DNA from: Thermoplasmatales archaeon
Lineage (GTDB): Archaea; Thermoplasmatota; Thermoplasmata; Thermoplasmatales; Thermoplasmataceae
Length of the DNA: 64,000 nucleotides
Reading direction: 5' to 3'
Assembly: GCA_016806715.1 (NCBI GenBank)
Contig: CP060531.1
Location: forward strand, 62,001-126,000
Position 1 is the first letter of the stretch. Every line of letters begins with the position of its first letter. Positions 9,646 through 18,290 of the stretch are shown here, piece by piece. Made by a program: the position numbers and the translations under genes. The notes beneath the pieces are model-generated. The model was not told where the DNA came from, searched no databases, and worked only from the letters and a program-made list of their open reading frames with translations.

Positions 9646-10577
9646 CTCGGGGGAAGGTAGAAAAAAATCTCCTCTGGCTGGTTCAATTCGCTAAATCCCA
9701 CCGCCTTGTAAAGGCGCTTTGCATCATTGGTGTCAGAAACCCAAAGGATTGCACCAAGGTACCCAATCCTCTGCATCTCAAATAGGGATCTGGTCAGCAA
9801 CGTTTTTCCTATCCCTTTTCCCCTGAGGTCTTCCGCCAGCGATATGTCAGCAAGAAGTGGGATACCGCCGCTGGATTTCGGTCCATCGCCTGAAGTGAAT
9901 ACAATGCAACCGGAAAGCTTTTCTCCGGAGAATAGAGAGAATGAAGCCTCAGGTATTATTTTTCCGTAATCTCCATTGAAAAGTGAGCGTGCCATTTTAA
10001 GGCTCTGGTCACGTGTATAGCTGTAAAGGATTGCGTCCTCCGTGCCAAGGTACGAACGGTAATTGAATTCAGCATACATTTCAGGGGATATTTTTGAAAA
10101 TGGATATGCCAGTACAGGCTCGGGGAACGATGCAGCCTGGAATTCTCTGTTATGGAGTTCGATCTGCATACGTACCCTCCTTACCTTTTTAAAACCCGCA
10201 TCGTCCAGTACCTGTTCCCATTCTCCGGTTGCGTTGAATATCTCATTAAGCATGGGAATTTTTCTCTCCCTCGCTGCATCGGATTTTATCCATTCTGTGA
10301 GATTTTTTAACCTCTCGGCGCTGTAGTATTTTTCATCAAGGAAACCAACTGAGGCATAGAGTTGATCCTCCATATCACCTGATTCCATGAGGTATGCATA
10401 TGCTGCCACTTCCCTACCCGCGATGACGACCCTTGATCGCAAAAGATTGTTGGAGAGTTTCTCGATTATGGGTTCAAATGACTTTCTTACAGGATAACCT
10501 GGATATTTTGCTTCCAGATATCCGATATACTTCTTGAGGATAAGGTTCCAGTCAAGCTTGACGTTCTTGATCTCCAT
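9642..10577 (-). CDS. GNAT-family N-acetyltransferase (two-domain length)
   Basis: The C-terminal domain shows the acetyl-CoA binding signature R-G-K-G-I-G followed by a helix, and then a YKAVGF segment typical of GNAT motif B. The product from the ATG at 10577 has about 311 residues, roughly twice a single GNAT domain. The N-terminal half may be a second, degenerate GNAT fold, as in mycothiol-synthase-like proteins. The frame is open to 10616, but the upstream 13 residues overlap the promoter region of the malic enzyme, so the inner ATG is preferred. The substrate is unknown. Confidence 0.72.
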   Translation of the reverse strand: MEIKNVKLDWNLILKKYIGYLEAKYPGYPVRKSFEPIIEKLSNNLLRSRVVIAGREVAAYAYLMESGDMEDQLYASVGFLDEKYYSAERLKNLTEWIKSDAARERKIPMLNEIFNATGEWEQVLDDAGFKKVRRVRMQIELHNREFQAASFPEPVLAYPFSKISPEMYAEFNYRSYLGTEDAILYSYTRDQSLKMARSLFNGDYGKIIPEASFSLFSGEKLSGCIVFTSGDGPKSSGGIPLLADISLAEDLRGKGIGKTLLTRSLFEMQRIGYLGAILWVSDTNDAKRLYKAVGFSELNQPEEIFFYLPPS

Positions 10578-10666
10578 GTTCAGTAATGTAGAAGTATAAT
10601 AAATGGGTGACCTCAACTATTAGCGCAGATGTATATAACATTACCAGTAATATAGGGGTGGTTAGA

Positions 10667-12010
10667 ATGAACGATGAGGAAAGGACCCGGATGTTCGACG
10701 AATCAGCAATTCGTTTGTCCGGGCTGTATAAAGGCAAAATCAATACCGTACCCAAGGTTCCTGTTAGAGACCTGAAGGACTTCTCTATCTGGTACACTCC
10801 AGGAGTTGCCGCGGTATCACTCAAGATTGCAGCTAACCCGGAACAGTCATTTGACCTGACCGGAAGGTGGAACAGCGTTGCAATACTCACGGATGGAACA
10901 AGGGTACTCGGACTGGGGAATGTTGGACCAGAAGCGGCAATGCCGGTAATGGAGGGAAAAGCGCTCATATTCAACTATCTCGGCGGGGTCAATGCAATAC
11001 CTATACCGATGAGGGTGAAGACACAGGATGAATTCATAGCTGTCGCCAAGGCACTTGAGCCTTCATTCGGGGGGTACAACATGGAGGACATCGAGTCTCC
11101 GAAATGCTTCTTCATACTCGAAAAACTGCAGAAACTGCTCAACATACCGGTATGGCACGATGACCAGCTTGGCACAGCTTCAATTATTCTGGCTGGACTG
11201 ATAAATTCACTCAGATTAACTGGCAGGAAGGTAACGGATACCAGGGTACTTCTCATGGGCTCCGGTGCTGCAAACATAGCAACTGCTCATCTTCTTTTTG
11301 CTGCGGGATTTCCTCCCGGGAACATAATAATGGCTGATTCGAAGGGGATACTCGAGCCGGAAAGGGCCGACATTGATTCTCTTATGATCAATAACCCGTG
11401 GAAGTACCAGCTAGCTATAAACACGAACTCAGAACGCCTGAAGGGCGGCATAGAGAACGCATTCAAGGGTGCAGATGTCGTTATATCGGCTTCTAAACCC
11501 GGCCCGGATACCATCAAGAAAGAGTGGATCTCTTCAATGAACACTGACTCCATTGTATTTGCCCTAGCAAATCCGGTCCCCGAAATCTGGCCACACTCTG
11601 CAAAGGAGGCGGGGGCAAAAATTATTGCCACTGGGCGCGGTGATTTTCCTAATCAGATAAATAATAGCCTGATCTTTCCGGGCGTATTCAGGGGTGTACT
11701 TGATGCAGGAGCAAGGGGAGTCAATTTCCAGATCATGGTGGAAGCTGCAAATGAGATTGCAAACTTTGTCAAGCAGCCAACAGCTGAGCGGATAGTCCCA
11801 ACAATGGATGAATGGGAGCTTTACCCACGTGTGGCGGCTGCTGTTGCATACAAGACGGTCGAGATGAACCTTGCGAGGAAAATCGATTCGAAAAATGGGT
11901 TCCTGAAAACAGCAACCGAAATAATAGAGAGCAACAGGGATATTTATACTAAAATGATAGCAAACGGGTCGATAAAGAACTTTTTCGGAGATGATAAGAA
12001 TGGAAGATAA
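10667..12010 (+). CDS. Malic enzyme (malate dehydrogenase, oxaloacetate-decarboxylating)
   Basis: Oxidatively decarboxylates malate to pyruvate with NAD(P). About 447 residues from the ATG at 10667, which is preceded by GGGGTGG; the frame extends 20 codons further up, without support. Family motifs seen: FSIWYTPGVAAVS, TDGTRVLGLGNVGPEAAMPVMEGKA, the metal site region WHDDQLGTA, and a dinucleotide loop GSGAANIA. The sequence IFALANPVPE-like (VFALANPVPEIW) and an N-rich C-terminal part complete the fold. It supplies pyruvate and reducing power. A TATATAAC box lies about 35 bp upstream. A GNAT gene overlaps its end. Confidence 0.93.
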   Translation: MNDEERTRMFDESAIRLSGLYKGKINTVPKVPVRDLKDFSIWYTPGVAAVSLKIAANPEQSFDLTGRWNSVAILTDGTRVLGLGNVGPEAAMPVMEGKALIFNYLGGVNAIPIPMRVKTQDEFIAVAKALEPSFGGYNMEDIESPKCFFILEKLQKLLNIPVWHDDQLGTASIILAGLINSLRLTGRKVTDTRVLLMGSGAANIATAHLLFAAGFPPGNIIMADSKGILEPERADIDSLMINNPWKYQLAINTNSERLKGGIENAFKGADVVISASKPGPDTIKKEWISSMNTDSIVFALANPVPEIWPHSAKEAGAKIIATGRGDFPNQINNSLIFPGVFRGVLDAGARGVNFQIMVEAANEIANFVKQPTAERIVPTMDEWELYPRVAAAVAYKTVEMNLARKIDSKNGFLKTATEIIESNRDIYTKMIANGSIKNFFGDDKNGR

Positions 12011-12494
12011 TGTGAAAGTAAGAAGGATGAGACCAGAAGACATGGAAAGCGTCATAGATATGGTAAGAAGGTTAAAGAAAATAAATGAAGAATTTGACTC
12101 TTCGTTTATCGTCAGGGATGATATCAAGACTGAGGCAGAGAATTATCTAAACGATACCATGAAAGATCAGGAAAAATACATTCTCCTGGTTGCAGAGCTG
12201 AAGAAAAAGGTTGTAGGCATAATCAAGGTAGATGTTCTTGAGAGAATCTGCTACGAACCAAGGCACGAAGCGAGAATTGTTGAATTCTACGTTATGCCGG
12301 AGTACAGGAGGAAAAAGGTAGGTCACGCATTAATGGACGAAGTAAGCGCAATCTTGAAAAAACGTGGAATTTCATTGATTTCCGCTGAGTTTCCTTCACT
12401 GAACCTCATTGCTCTGGGATTCTACAAGAAAAATGGCTACAGGGATCTTGTAAGCATATATGGTAAACAAATTAGCGATGAGGATGAAAAGTAA
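12000..12494 (+). CDS. GNAT-family N-acetyltransferase
   Basis: A single GNAT domain of 164 residues from ATG 12000 (an in-frame ATG at 11991 is also possible). The VEFYVMPEYRRKKVGHALM segment is GNAT motif A, with R-x-x-K-V-G-H-A as the acetyl-CoA pyrophosphate loop. ALGFYKKNGY is motif B. It overlaps the last 11 bp of the malic-enzyme gene in another frame, so the two are probably cotranscribed and coupled. Its acceptor could be a protein N-terminus, a lysine or a small molecule; nothing in the context decides. Confidence 0.75.
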   Translation: MEDNVKVRRMRPEDMESVIDMVRRLKKINEEFDSSFIVRDDIKTEAENYLNDTMKDQEKYILLVAELKKKVVGIIKVDVLERICYEPRHEARIVEFYVMPEYRRKKVGHALMDEVSAILKKRGISLISAEFPSLNLIALGFYKKNGYRDLVSIYGKQISDEDEK

Positions 12495-12525
12495 GCAGCT
12501 CTAAATTTTGAACCGCAGCTCATAA

Positions 12526-13509
12526 TTGCGGTTACAGGCAATTTTGTATCCCTTTGCCCCAGAAAATGTTATTATATCACACTGCGCATTCATCCAGGTG
12601 AAACTACCTGAATTTCTGGATTCAGAACTTGTAATATTATGGGAGGGTAACAACCACATATGCCATCTTTCCAGCAGATATGGCATTAAAAGCACCTGCG
12701 AAATTTTCAGGGAGAGTAAAGGAGGAGAGATTGTATATTACCTGCCCACGGATCTGGACCAAGACAGGGAAGGAGCATTATTCCTTAAGGAATTTTCCGC
12801 TGAAAAATTTGAAGAAATGTACATAGTGAAGCGTTCTCTAGAGGATGAACGTCTATCTGTTGCTTTCTTTGATTTTGTTTCCATACCATCAGTCATTATG
12901 GTTTCGGCAAGTCTTAACTGTGGTGTTTACAGATTTGTTTTCATATTTCACGACTCGGTGATGGAAAGGGTGTCATCCACTCTGCTTGAAATATCTTCGA
13001 AGACACCGTTGAAGATAGAGTACCTTGGTAGATCTCGTGGACTCCATTACATACTAGGGAAGATTAACGAAACTGTGCCTCTGCTTGTTATGGAATCATC
13101 AGGTATAGCACCAGAATTTGAAATTACCCAGGAAAGAAATCCAATAGGAGGAAACTGGACCAGGATAGTGAAGTCAAAATTATACGATGAATCTATATTT
13201 GCGGTATACAAATCGGGGGAGATTCCTGTCTCGAACCTCGCATTGAGGGTAGCGGAGGGGATTTATGAGGCCAGGACATACAACCCGGTGGCGGAGAGTT
13301 TAGAACGAGAGGAGCGTAAACATTGGCTGGCTCACACCATGAGAATCCATAACCTTAATGGGCGCCTTCTCACAGTAACTAATATTTTTCCCGAGAGTTT
13401 TGGAAATACGCCGATTAAGATGCTTTCGGACGCTTCAGAGAAGTTTCCGGATTGGAAGATTCGTATAAACGCTTTTAGGAAATTCAACGAGAATCCCGGA
13501 ACATCTTAA
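12526..13509 (+). CDS. Unknown protein, member A of a three-paralog family
   Basis: No known domain was recognised in the 327 residues. It is clearly related to two other proteins here, at 30352-31287 and 49258-50232. Shared marks are an N-terminal C-x-(I/F)-x-V strand, a central IPSV-plus-F(H) block, an EYLGRSRG-like loop, an IYE-A-x-T-x-NPV motif and a final FPDW-x-I-x-I strand. The alternating strand and helix pattern with no membrane helix suggests a soluble sensor-like fold, possibly related to archaeal bacterio-opsin-activator-like sensors. That comparison is a guess. The frame opens with TTG at 12526; no ATG lies near, so the start is uncertain. Confidence 0.6.
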   Translation: MRLQAILYPFAPENVIISHCAFIQVKLPEFLDSELVILWEGNNHICHLSSRYGIKSTCEIFRESKGGEIVYYLPTDLDQDREGALFLKEFSAEKFEEMYIVKRSLEDERLSVAFFDFVSIPSVIMVSASLNCGVYRFVFIFHDSVMERVSSTLLEISSKTPLKIEYLGRSRGLHYILGKINETVPLLVMESSGIAPEFEITQERNPIGGNWTRIVKSKLYDESIFAVYKSGEIPVSNLALRVAEGIYEARTYNPVAESLEREERKHWLAHTMRIHNLNGRLLTVTNIFPESFGNTPIKMLSDASEKFPDWKIRINAFRKFNENPGTS

Positions 13510-13662
13510 GAACTCCTTCGCCCCTGCAGGTTAGCTGAACATTCATGAAGCTGTCATTACTCTCTGATGCATGGCGAAATAGGGCGAAATCTACACCTAT
13601 CCGCTTAACAGGTTCATTTCTATATTCGGAATCCTTATTATCTGTTTTATACTAGCTTATTC

Positions 13663-14067
13663 ATGGTACAGGCAGTAAATTCACAGAAACTCCAGAAGAT
13701 GGGTCCTTATTCACATGCTGTTATCTCTGGAGGTTTTGTTTTCCTGTCTGGACAGACTGGAAATGTCTCCGGCGCGCAAACCACATTTGAAACACAGTTT
13801 CAAAATACCGTTGAAAAAATTTCCGACATACTGAAACTTTGTGAATCATCCCTAGATTTTGTTGTTAAGTGCAATGTTTATCTCTCTGATGCCAAGAATT
13901 TTCAGAAGATGAATGAGTTATACGCAGTTCAATTCACGAAGAACCCGCCGGCCAGAACAACTCTAGTCACGGGATTTGTATCTCCTGAAGTGCTTCTTGA
14001 AATGGATGTTGTTGCGGAAATTCCGAAGCAGAAAACCAGTGCGTCCAACCAATGGCCATTCACATGA
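13663..14067 (+). CDS. RidA/YjgF/UK114-family enamine/imine deaminase
   Basis: Hydrolyses reactive enamines and imines released by PLP enzymes. The 134-residue product has the family's length and trimer-forming core. Near the N-terminus is a GPYSHAV motif, then FLSGQTG, and the catalytic arginine sits in NPPARTTLV with a C-terminal acidic residue in LLEMDVVAE. The start is ATG at 13663, after an A/T-rich stretch and with no ribosome-binding site, as expected for a leaderless archaeal gene. Confidence 0.88.
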   Translation: MVQAVNSQKLQKMGPYSHAVISGGFVFLSGQTGNVSGAQTTFETQFQNTVEKISDILKLCESSLDFVVKCNVYLSDAKNFQKMNELYAVQFTKNPPARTTLVTGFVSPEVLLEMDVVAEIPKQKTSASNQWPFT

Positions 14068-14449
14068 GATTGGGCAGCAATTACCGTAAGAACGGGCGCT
14101 TCAGTTCATAATTCAGGAAATAATAATCTAGGAAGCATTCACCAGACAGGTCCGCCGAAATTCGCTGTAGTGAACTATAAAGAGATGTGATCAAGATAAT
14201 CGACGGGAAAAATTCCCAACGGACGATGAGTATGTCAGGCGTTTCAGTACAGTGTTCATTTTCTCACAAATTACCATTTTTTTACTCACATAGTAGCGTG
14301 AAGTCCCATATTTTTCTGCAAGGCCAATAACTCATAGCTGTGAAATATGAGAAAGCTGATATTTTTAGCGAAATATTGATGGAAATGGAAAATATAGAAA
14401 CTAAAGAAGCGTTAAACGGCGGTTAGATAGGCAACAAATATCCGGTAAT
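14068..14449. other. Non-coding stretch after ridA
   Basis: About 380 bases with no open frame of note and no similarity seen to the repeats elsewhere in the window. T-rich runs near 14260-14285 could end the ridA transcript. Confidence 0.4.
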
Positions 14450-14743
14450 TCACTTCAGTCTGTGGTTGCCCTTTGGAACATAGTCGAAGAAACTCTCGAC
14501 CGTATCACCTGACGACCATTCGGAGCGAATCCTCGTCTTTTTCTCCGCCCTGCGCATTTCAGAGAGTAGTGCCTTGTTTAGTTCTCTAGCACTCTCTCCC
14601 CCCAGCACTGCACTTATTTCAAGCGCATCGGCTTTCTGGGAAACGGTTCCTGTAGTGCCGATGAATTTTTCAATCACTGTTTTGACTGCTGAAGGGTTGT
14701 CGCTGCTGACAGTTGCTTTGAGCGTAAACGGTTTGGTTGTCAA
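14450..14743 (-). CDS. Small conserved-looking protein, unknown
   Basis: A 97-residue soluble protein with no recognised domain. It begins with a beta-rich segment (FTLKATVSS), then a Val/Ile-Glu-Lys helix and an alanine/leucine-rich helix, ending in a basic and aromatic tail (EWSSGDTVESFFDYVPKGNHRLK). The composition is that of a folded alpha/beta protein and the codons look like those of its core neighbours. It is isolated on the minus strand, just left of the accessory block. Confidence 0.55.
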   Translation of the reverse strand: MTTKPFTLKATVSSDNPSAVKTVIEKFIGTTGTVSQKADALEISAVLGGESARELNKALLSEMRRAEKKTRIRSEWSSGDTVESFFDYVPKGNHRLK

Positions 14744-14845
14744 ATAATTGCCTCCCTAGGGTATAGATATGGTAGTTCATATTTAGCTATTTCCAAAATT
14801 TGGAAGGGAGCAAACAAAGAGGCCCTCTACATTATGGGATTACAT

Positions 14846-14935
14846 ATACCATTTGATACAATGAATATACTATTTTTTACACTATCCCGTGAAAAAACAC
14901 AACGCAATAGAGTATGAGCCCAACGGAATACGGGA
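14846..14935. repeat. Left copy of a tRNA-Arg(CCG)-associated direct repeat (possible att relic)
   Basis: About 85 bases that align with 20222-20310 at roughly 70 percent identity, allowing a few small gaps. Both copies begin ATACCATTT, share TATTTTT, CACTA, six A's and CAATAGAG, and end in ATGAGCCC..CGG. At the right copy GAGCCC is the 3' end of tRNA-Arg(CCG); here only about 20 bases of degraded tRNA end are left. The pair brackets a 5.4-kb accessory block. Confidence 0.6.
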
Positions 14936-15002
14936 AAACCTTCAGGAAGCACAGAAAACAGTCGGTGACCTGTATCAGCAAATACAAAGGGTGGAACAAT
15001 GA
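14889..15002 (+). CDS. Possible 37-residue peptide coupled to the next gene
   Basis: A GTG-started frame of 37 codons, charged and helical (rich in E, Q and K, ending in DLYQQIQRVEQ). Its stop overlaps the ATG of the following gene as ATGA, a hint of translational coupling. Against it: the first third lies inside the att-like repeat and no ribosome-binding site is visible. Function unknown. Confidence 0.35.
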   Translation: MKKHNAIEYEPNGIRENLQEAQKTVGDLYQQIQRVEQ

Positions 15003-15244
15003 AGAGATTTGACGAAACCGGAAACTGTCCGGCAAGATATGAGTTTGTCAATGGGTATATGCAGGGTGACCATTGGATTAAATCGTTTTGCAGGAAGATA
15101 AGGAAGTTTAGATTCTTCGCCGATCCAGAACAGCGCGAAATGAAGTTACGTGAAGAAAAGATGCAGGAATCATTGAGATTGGCTCAGGAAGCTGTCAGTT
15201 CAAGAGGAAACGATAATCCGGATTTCTCAGAGGATAAACTTTAA
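14999..15244 (+). CDS. Small unknown protein of the accessory block
   Basis: An 81-residue basic protein with three spaced aromatic and cysteine residues in its N-terminal half (CPARYEF, then SFCRKIRKFRFF) and a highly charged helical C-terminal half. No recognised domain. It follows the 37-codon frame by an ATGA overlap. It sits directly inside the left border of the accessory block, where small regulatory genes of integrated elements are often found, but nothing shows such a role here. Confidence 0.45.
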   Translation: MKRFDETGNCPARYEFVNGYMQGDHWIKSFCRKIRKFRFFADPEQREMKLREEKMQESLRLAQEAVSSRGNDNPDFSEDKL

Positions 15245-15287
15245 GGATGGAATTATCTAAAGCATATGTATGGATGATTTAGAGTAT

Positions 15288-15983
15288 CTACGAGGATCGT
15301 AAGTTTCTTATCGAAGTGACATACCTTTTCCATTCTTCAGGCTCTTGGGTTAGTGCTATGTTAGCAAGCTTACTGCCAATCATTTGCTGTTTAAGCACCA
15401 AAGCTGAATAATTTTCTCCAGGGAACAATTGCTTAACCTTGGGTTCCTTCCAGGAACTATGCTCTAATTTCATTTCCTTCATATAACTACTTTTCCACCA
15501 CTTGGGATTAAGCCAAAATGTGTGCAAATAGTGGCATTTTTGACAGATCAATACTATGTTTTTAGCTTCATGTGTTCCAATTACGGTATCCTTATATCTT
15601 GGATCTGAAAGTAGGTCATGTTTAAGGAGTTCCCTATGTCTTCCAATTAGGTGGTGAAATTCAAGGTTCTGGTAAGAACCGCACACAACACATCTACCGT
15701 TATCACGGTCATAAACCTCATTTTTAACCTTGGTAGAAAGTTCTTGGCCACCCCTTGGTTTATGGATCTTGATACCACTAAATTCTAAGGTTGCTTTGGG
15801 ATTCTCTTTAAAAGTCTTTGTAGCAAGGGCTTCGAATTTACTATAAGAGTAACCGCAATTCGAGCAGGTAACTTTAGCTTTCTTCCCTTTGCTATTGAAT
15901 GTAAACCCACAATTGGGGCATTTAACTTGCAATGAATCTTTCATTTGTTCCCCGGTCGAATTATTCCTCTCAGGCGTTTTCAT
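15288..15983 (-). CDS. HNH endonuclease with N-terminal zinc ribbon
   Basis: A 231-residue putative nuclease. Residues about 19-50 hold a zinc ribbon with two C-x2-C pairs (CPNCGF and CSNCGY). The HNH core follows: RDNGRCVVCG, then LEFHHLIGRH with the catalytic His pair, and NIVLICQKCHYLH, giving the second CxxC plus the final His. Such enzymes occur in homing, restriction and anti-phage roles. A second in-frame ATG 13 codons in has a GGGGAA upstream and could be the true start. It lies in the accessory block. Confidence 0.8.
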   Translation of the reverse strand: MKTPERNNSTGEQMKDSLQVKCPNCGFTFNSKGKKAKVTCSNCGYSYSKFEALATKTFKENPKATLEFSGIKIHKPRGGQELSTKVKNEVYDRDNGRCVVCGSYQNLEFHHLIGRHRELLKHDLLSDPRYKDTVIGTHEAKNIVLICQKCHYLHTFWLNPKWWKSSYMKEMKLEHSSWKEPKVKQLFPGENYSALVLKQQMIGSKLANIALTQEPEEWKRYVTSIRNLRSS

Positions 15984-16341
15984 TCTTTCATGCTATACCA
16001 CATATAAGGATAACCGTTAGATTGCTGTAACATGTTATAATAAAGGAAGCAAACATCAACGAAAATTTGGCAAAGTCTTTATTTTTAAATATTTGAGCAC
16101 TTTTATCGATTTCAGGAGAGAAGAAGCGGAAAGTGGATAGAATTCAATGAGAGATTACCTCGGAGTGGTTAGGTCCCCTAATTGGAAACTCTAAAGAGTA
16201 CCAAAGGAGAGTGAAAGGGCATTCAAAGGAGAAATCTGTCATTGAGATATTATCCCTGCAAAATTGAGCGTTGTTATATGATTTGAGTCGGCAATTAAAG
16301 GAGAGGTGAATTTTCGCCATAATTTGCCCAAAATTTGTTTA
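15984..16341. other. Non-coding stretch in accessory block
   Basis: About 360 AT-rich bases. A very short frame at 16147-16194 (15 codons, ending NWKL) might be the relic of a gene, but it is too short to call. No repeat copy was seen. Confidence 0.3.
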
Positions 16342-17025
16342 TCAAAAATTTTTGTCTAAATATGCCAAAAATTTGTATATCAAAATAGCGGCTACAAAAA
16401 CAACCCATGCATATGATGCATAGGAACCCAATCCTATATACGGATCAAGAAAAGGCTTTATCGTAAAAGAATTTATGGAGGCCGATATAACAGTAAGAAA
16501 GAGCTTGCTAATACCGTTCAATGAGGCACCCGAAAGGCCATCTAAATCAATATTTCCATTCCATATAATATACCCTATTCCGGCAGTTAGCAGGGGGGGG
16601 ACTGCCAAAAAATAATAATAATTACGCAGAACTATCAAGAGGGATACTATCATTGTAATTATGAAATAAGTTGACAAAAGGTAGGCGTTGCTATCATTCT
16701 TTTTAAGAGAAATCCCTAAGTAATAACCAGAAACTATAGCTATCATCACGCTCAATGCAAAAATGCCTTCAAGCTCGTTAGGGGAATTCGAAATCGCAAT
16801 TGGATTCACCCTAGAAAAACTGTAACCCCCTAGTAGTGTGGCCGCAGAAAATATTACTCCACCAAAGATTGAATTTATAATTAGAATTCTTTGTTTCCTC
16901 TTCATTTTAATATCGTCTTTTTCTTCTTCAGTCATATGTCTCAGAAATTCCCTATCACCTATACAATTAACTTCCATATAAGCTGTTTCGATGATATTGA
17001 TCTGCTCCACCAGAATTTGGAACAC
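16342..17025 (-). CDS. Multi-span membrane protein, unknown
   Basis: A 227-residue protein with a charged N-terminal tail (about 45 residues, EEEKDDIKMKRKQR just before the first helix) and about six hydrophobic helices, ending in a short YLDKNF tail. No family recognised. The start could also be one of the inner ATGs, such as residue 17 or 31. AT content is clearly higher than in the core genes, as for the other genes of this block. Confidence 0.55.
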   Translation of the reverse strand: MFQILVEQINIIETAYMEVNCIGDREFLRHMTEEEKDDIKMKRKQRILIINSIFGGVIFSAATLLGGYSFSRVNPIAISNSPNELEGIFALSVMIAIVSGYYLGISLKKNDSNAYLLSTYFIITMIVSLLIVLRNYYYFLAVPPLLTAGIGYIIWNGNIDLDGLSGASLNGISKLFLTVISASINSFTIKPFLDPYIGLGSYASYAWVVFVAAILIYKFLAYLDKNF

Positions 17026-17273
17026 TTCTCTTTAATTCTCATCTAGTGGCACCTCAACTTCTTGCTTCTCGAATCTTCCCCTGAATGCTGGATCATTTAA
17101 GAAATTCTATTCAGCTGAATACTTGGACTTCATGATGAGACAGACATGATCTGGAAAACCGCTTTTTGCATGCTCTTTATGTATCTGTTCATCTCTATAA
17201 TATTATTATCATGGTGTTCCAGTTCTGTGATGGCTCAGATCAGTCGGTATTCTACAACCATCTCTTATTGTAA

Positions 17274-17894
17274 TTATGTATTATCTGAGGCTCTGCCAAA
17301 ATTGATATTTTTGCTGATAGAAATTTTATCTAGGTCTTTATCCAACTTTATAACAAATGTTCCCTTGGTAGTTTTGAAATTCTCAGAGACTACCAAATAC
17401 TCAGCAATGAGACTGATTTGCCCTTTGATTCTTGGAATAAGTCGAGTAGAATCCAAGAATGCGCTCAGCATTAGGAAATCAGGTTGTTTTTTCATCACCC
17501 AAAAGCCATCGAATTTTCTGTATGTTTGAGGAAGAATAGATGCAAAAGGTTCGTTATATCCCCTCCATTTTAATTCAGAGGACTGCTTTATATACTCTTC
17601 TCCTGTGGCGTCATTCTTAAGACTTATTAGGAAAGCATAACAATTCCTCGCAATTCTTCTTTTATGGTTGTTCCTAACTGCTACGTGGAAAAACCGTGAT
17701 GGAGAATCCTGGTTGTCAATTCTGTCTACATCTTCAAATGCCCCGTCTATAAGGTCAAGTTCAAGCTTATCGGGAGGACGCTGTATAAGTATACCAATAA
17801 TGGCAAGTATCGTAGCAAAAACGCCTATCGCCAAGTTAATTACAGTCAGCTCAATGCCTGCCAACTCCAGACCTCCGCCGGATTGATTTACCAA
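17274..17894 (-). CDS. Single-span membrane protein with a beta-rich C-terminal domain
   Basis: 206 residues. One N-terminal hydrophobic helix (about residues 13-38, TVINLAIGVFATILAIIGIL) is followed by a soluble domain rich in strands that contains FFHVAVRNNHKRRIARNCYAF, like the immunoglobulin-type domains found in some membrane effectors. No catalytic motif was found. The repeat copy at 17990-18078 lies just upstream of its start. Confidence 0.55.
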   Translation of the reverse strand: MVNQSGGGLELAGIELTVINLAIGVFATILAIIGILIQRPPDKLELDLIDGAFEDVDRIDNQDSPSRFFHVAVRNNHKRRIARNCYAFLISLKNDATGEEYIKQSSELKWRGYNEPFASILPQTYRKFDGFWVMKKQPDFLMLSAFLDSTRLIPRIKGQISLIAEYLVVSENFKTTKGTFVIKLDKDLDKISISKNINFGRASDNT

Positions 17895-17989
17895 GTTGGT
17901 ATACTGATAAAGAATTTATTTCTTTGTCGAAGCCGCCATAGAGACTCAGTTTGATTGTATCTCCTTTCATTACTTAATGCCCAGAAAGT

Positions 17990-18078
17990 TTTGTATTTAT
18001 AAAGCATACCTCGCGTGGAACATTTCTTAAATTGTCCTGTATCAGCTGCCAGAATTACACAAAATTTGAGGTACTAAT
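17990..18078 (+). repeat. ~90-bp dispersed repeat, copy 1
   Basis: One of five imperfect copies with the shared order TTTATAAA - GG(A)ACATTTCT - CTG(G)TATC(G)GC - (ACC)AGAATTACACAAAATT - GAGGTA/GGGATA. This copy reads TATTTATAAAGCATACC, then CATTTCTTAAATTGTCCTG, then CCAGAATTACACAAAATT. It lies between the 206-residue membrane protein and the PIN-membrane gene. Confidence 0.65.
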
Positions 18079-18290
18079 GCCAACTCTAACTGATTTTCTT
18101 TTGTATACAACAATATACTTGACTGATATAATAGAAAAGTAAACAGAGATTAACTGGCACTAGTCAACGTGCATTATCATTGAAAACGTTACATCCACAG
18201 AAACAAGTATAATTGTGTAATTATGTTTTCATATTTTTATTAACAATCGATTAAATATTAAAATAAGAGACCCCTAACGGAAAGACTTGC

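Noticed and set aside
17005-17055. Possible sixth copy of the ~90-bp repeat (GGAACACTTCTCTTTAATTCTCATCTAGTGGCAC)
   Set aside because: Only the central ~30 bases resemble copy 4; the AGAATTACACAAAATT part is absent, so chance similarity cannot be excluded.
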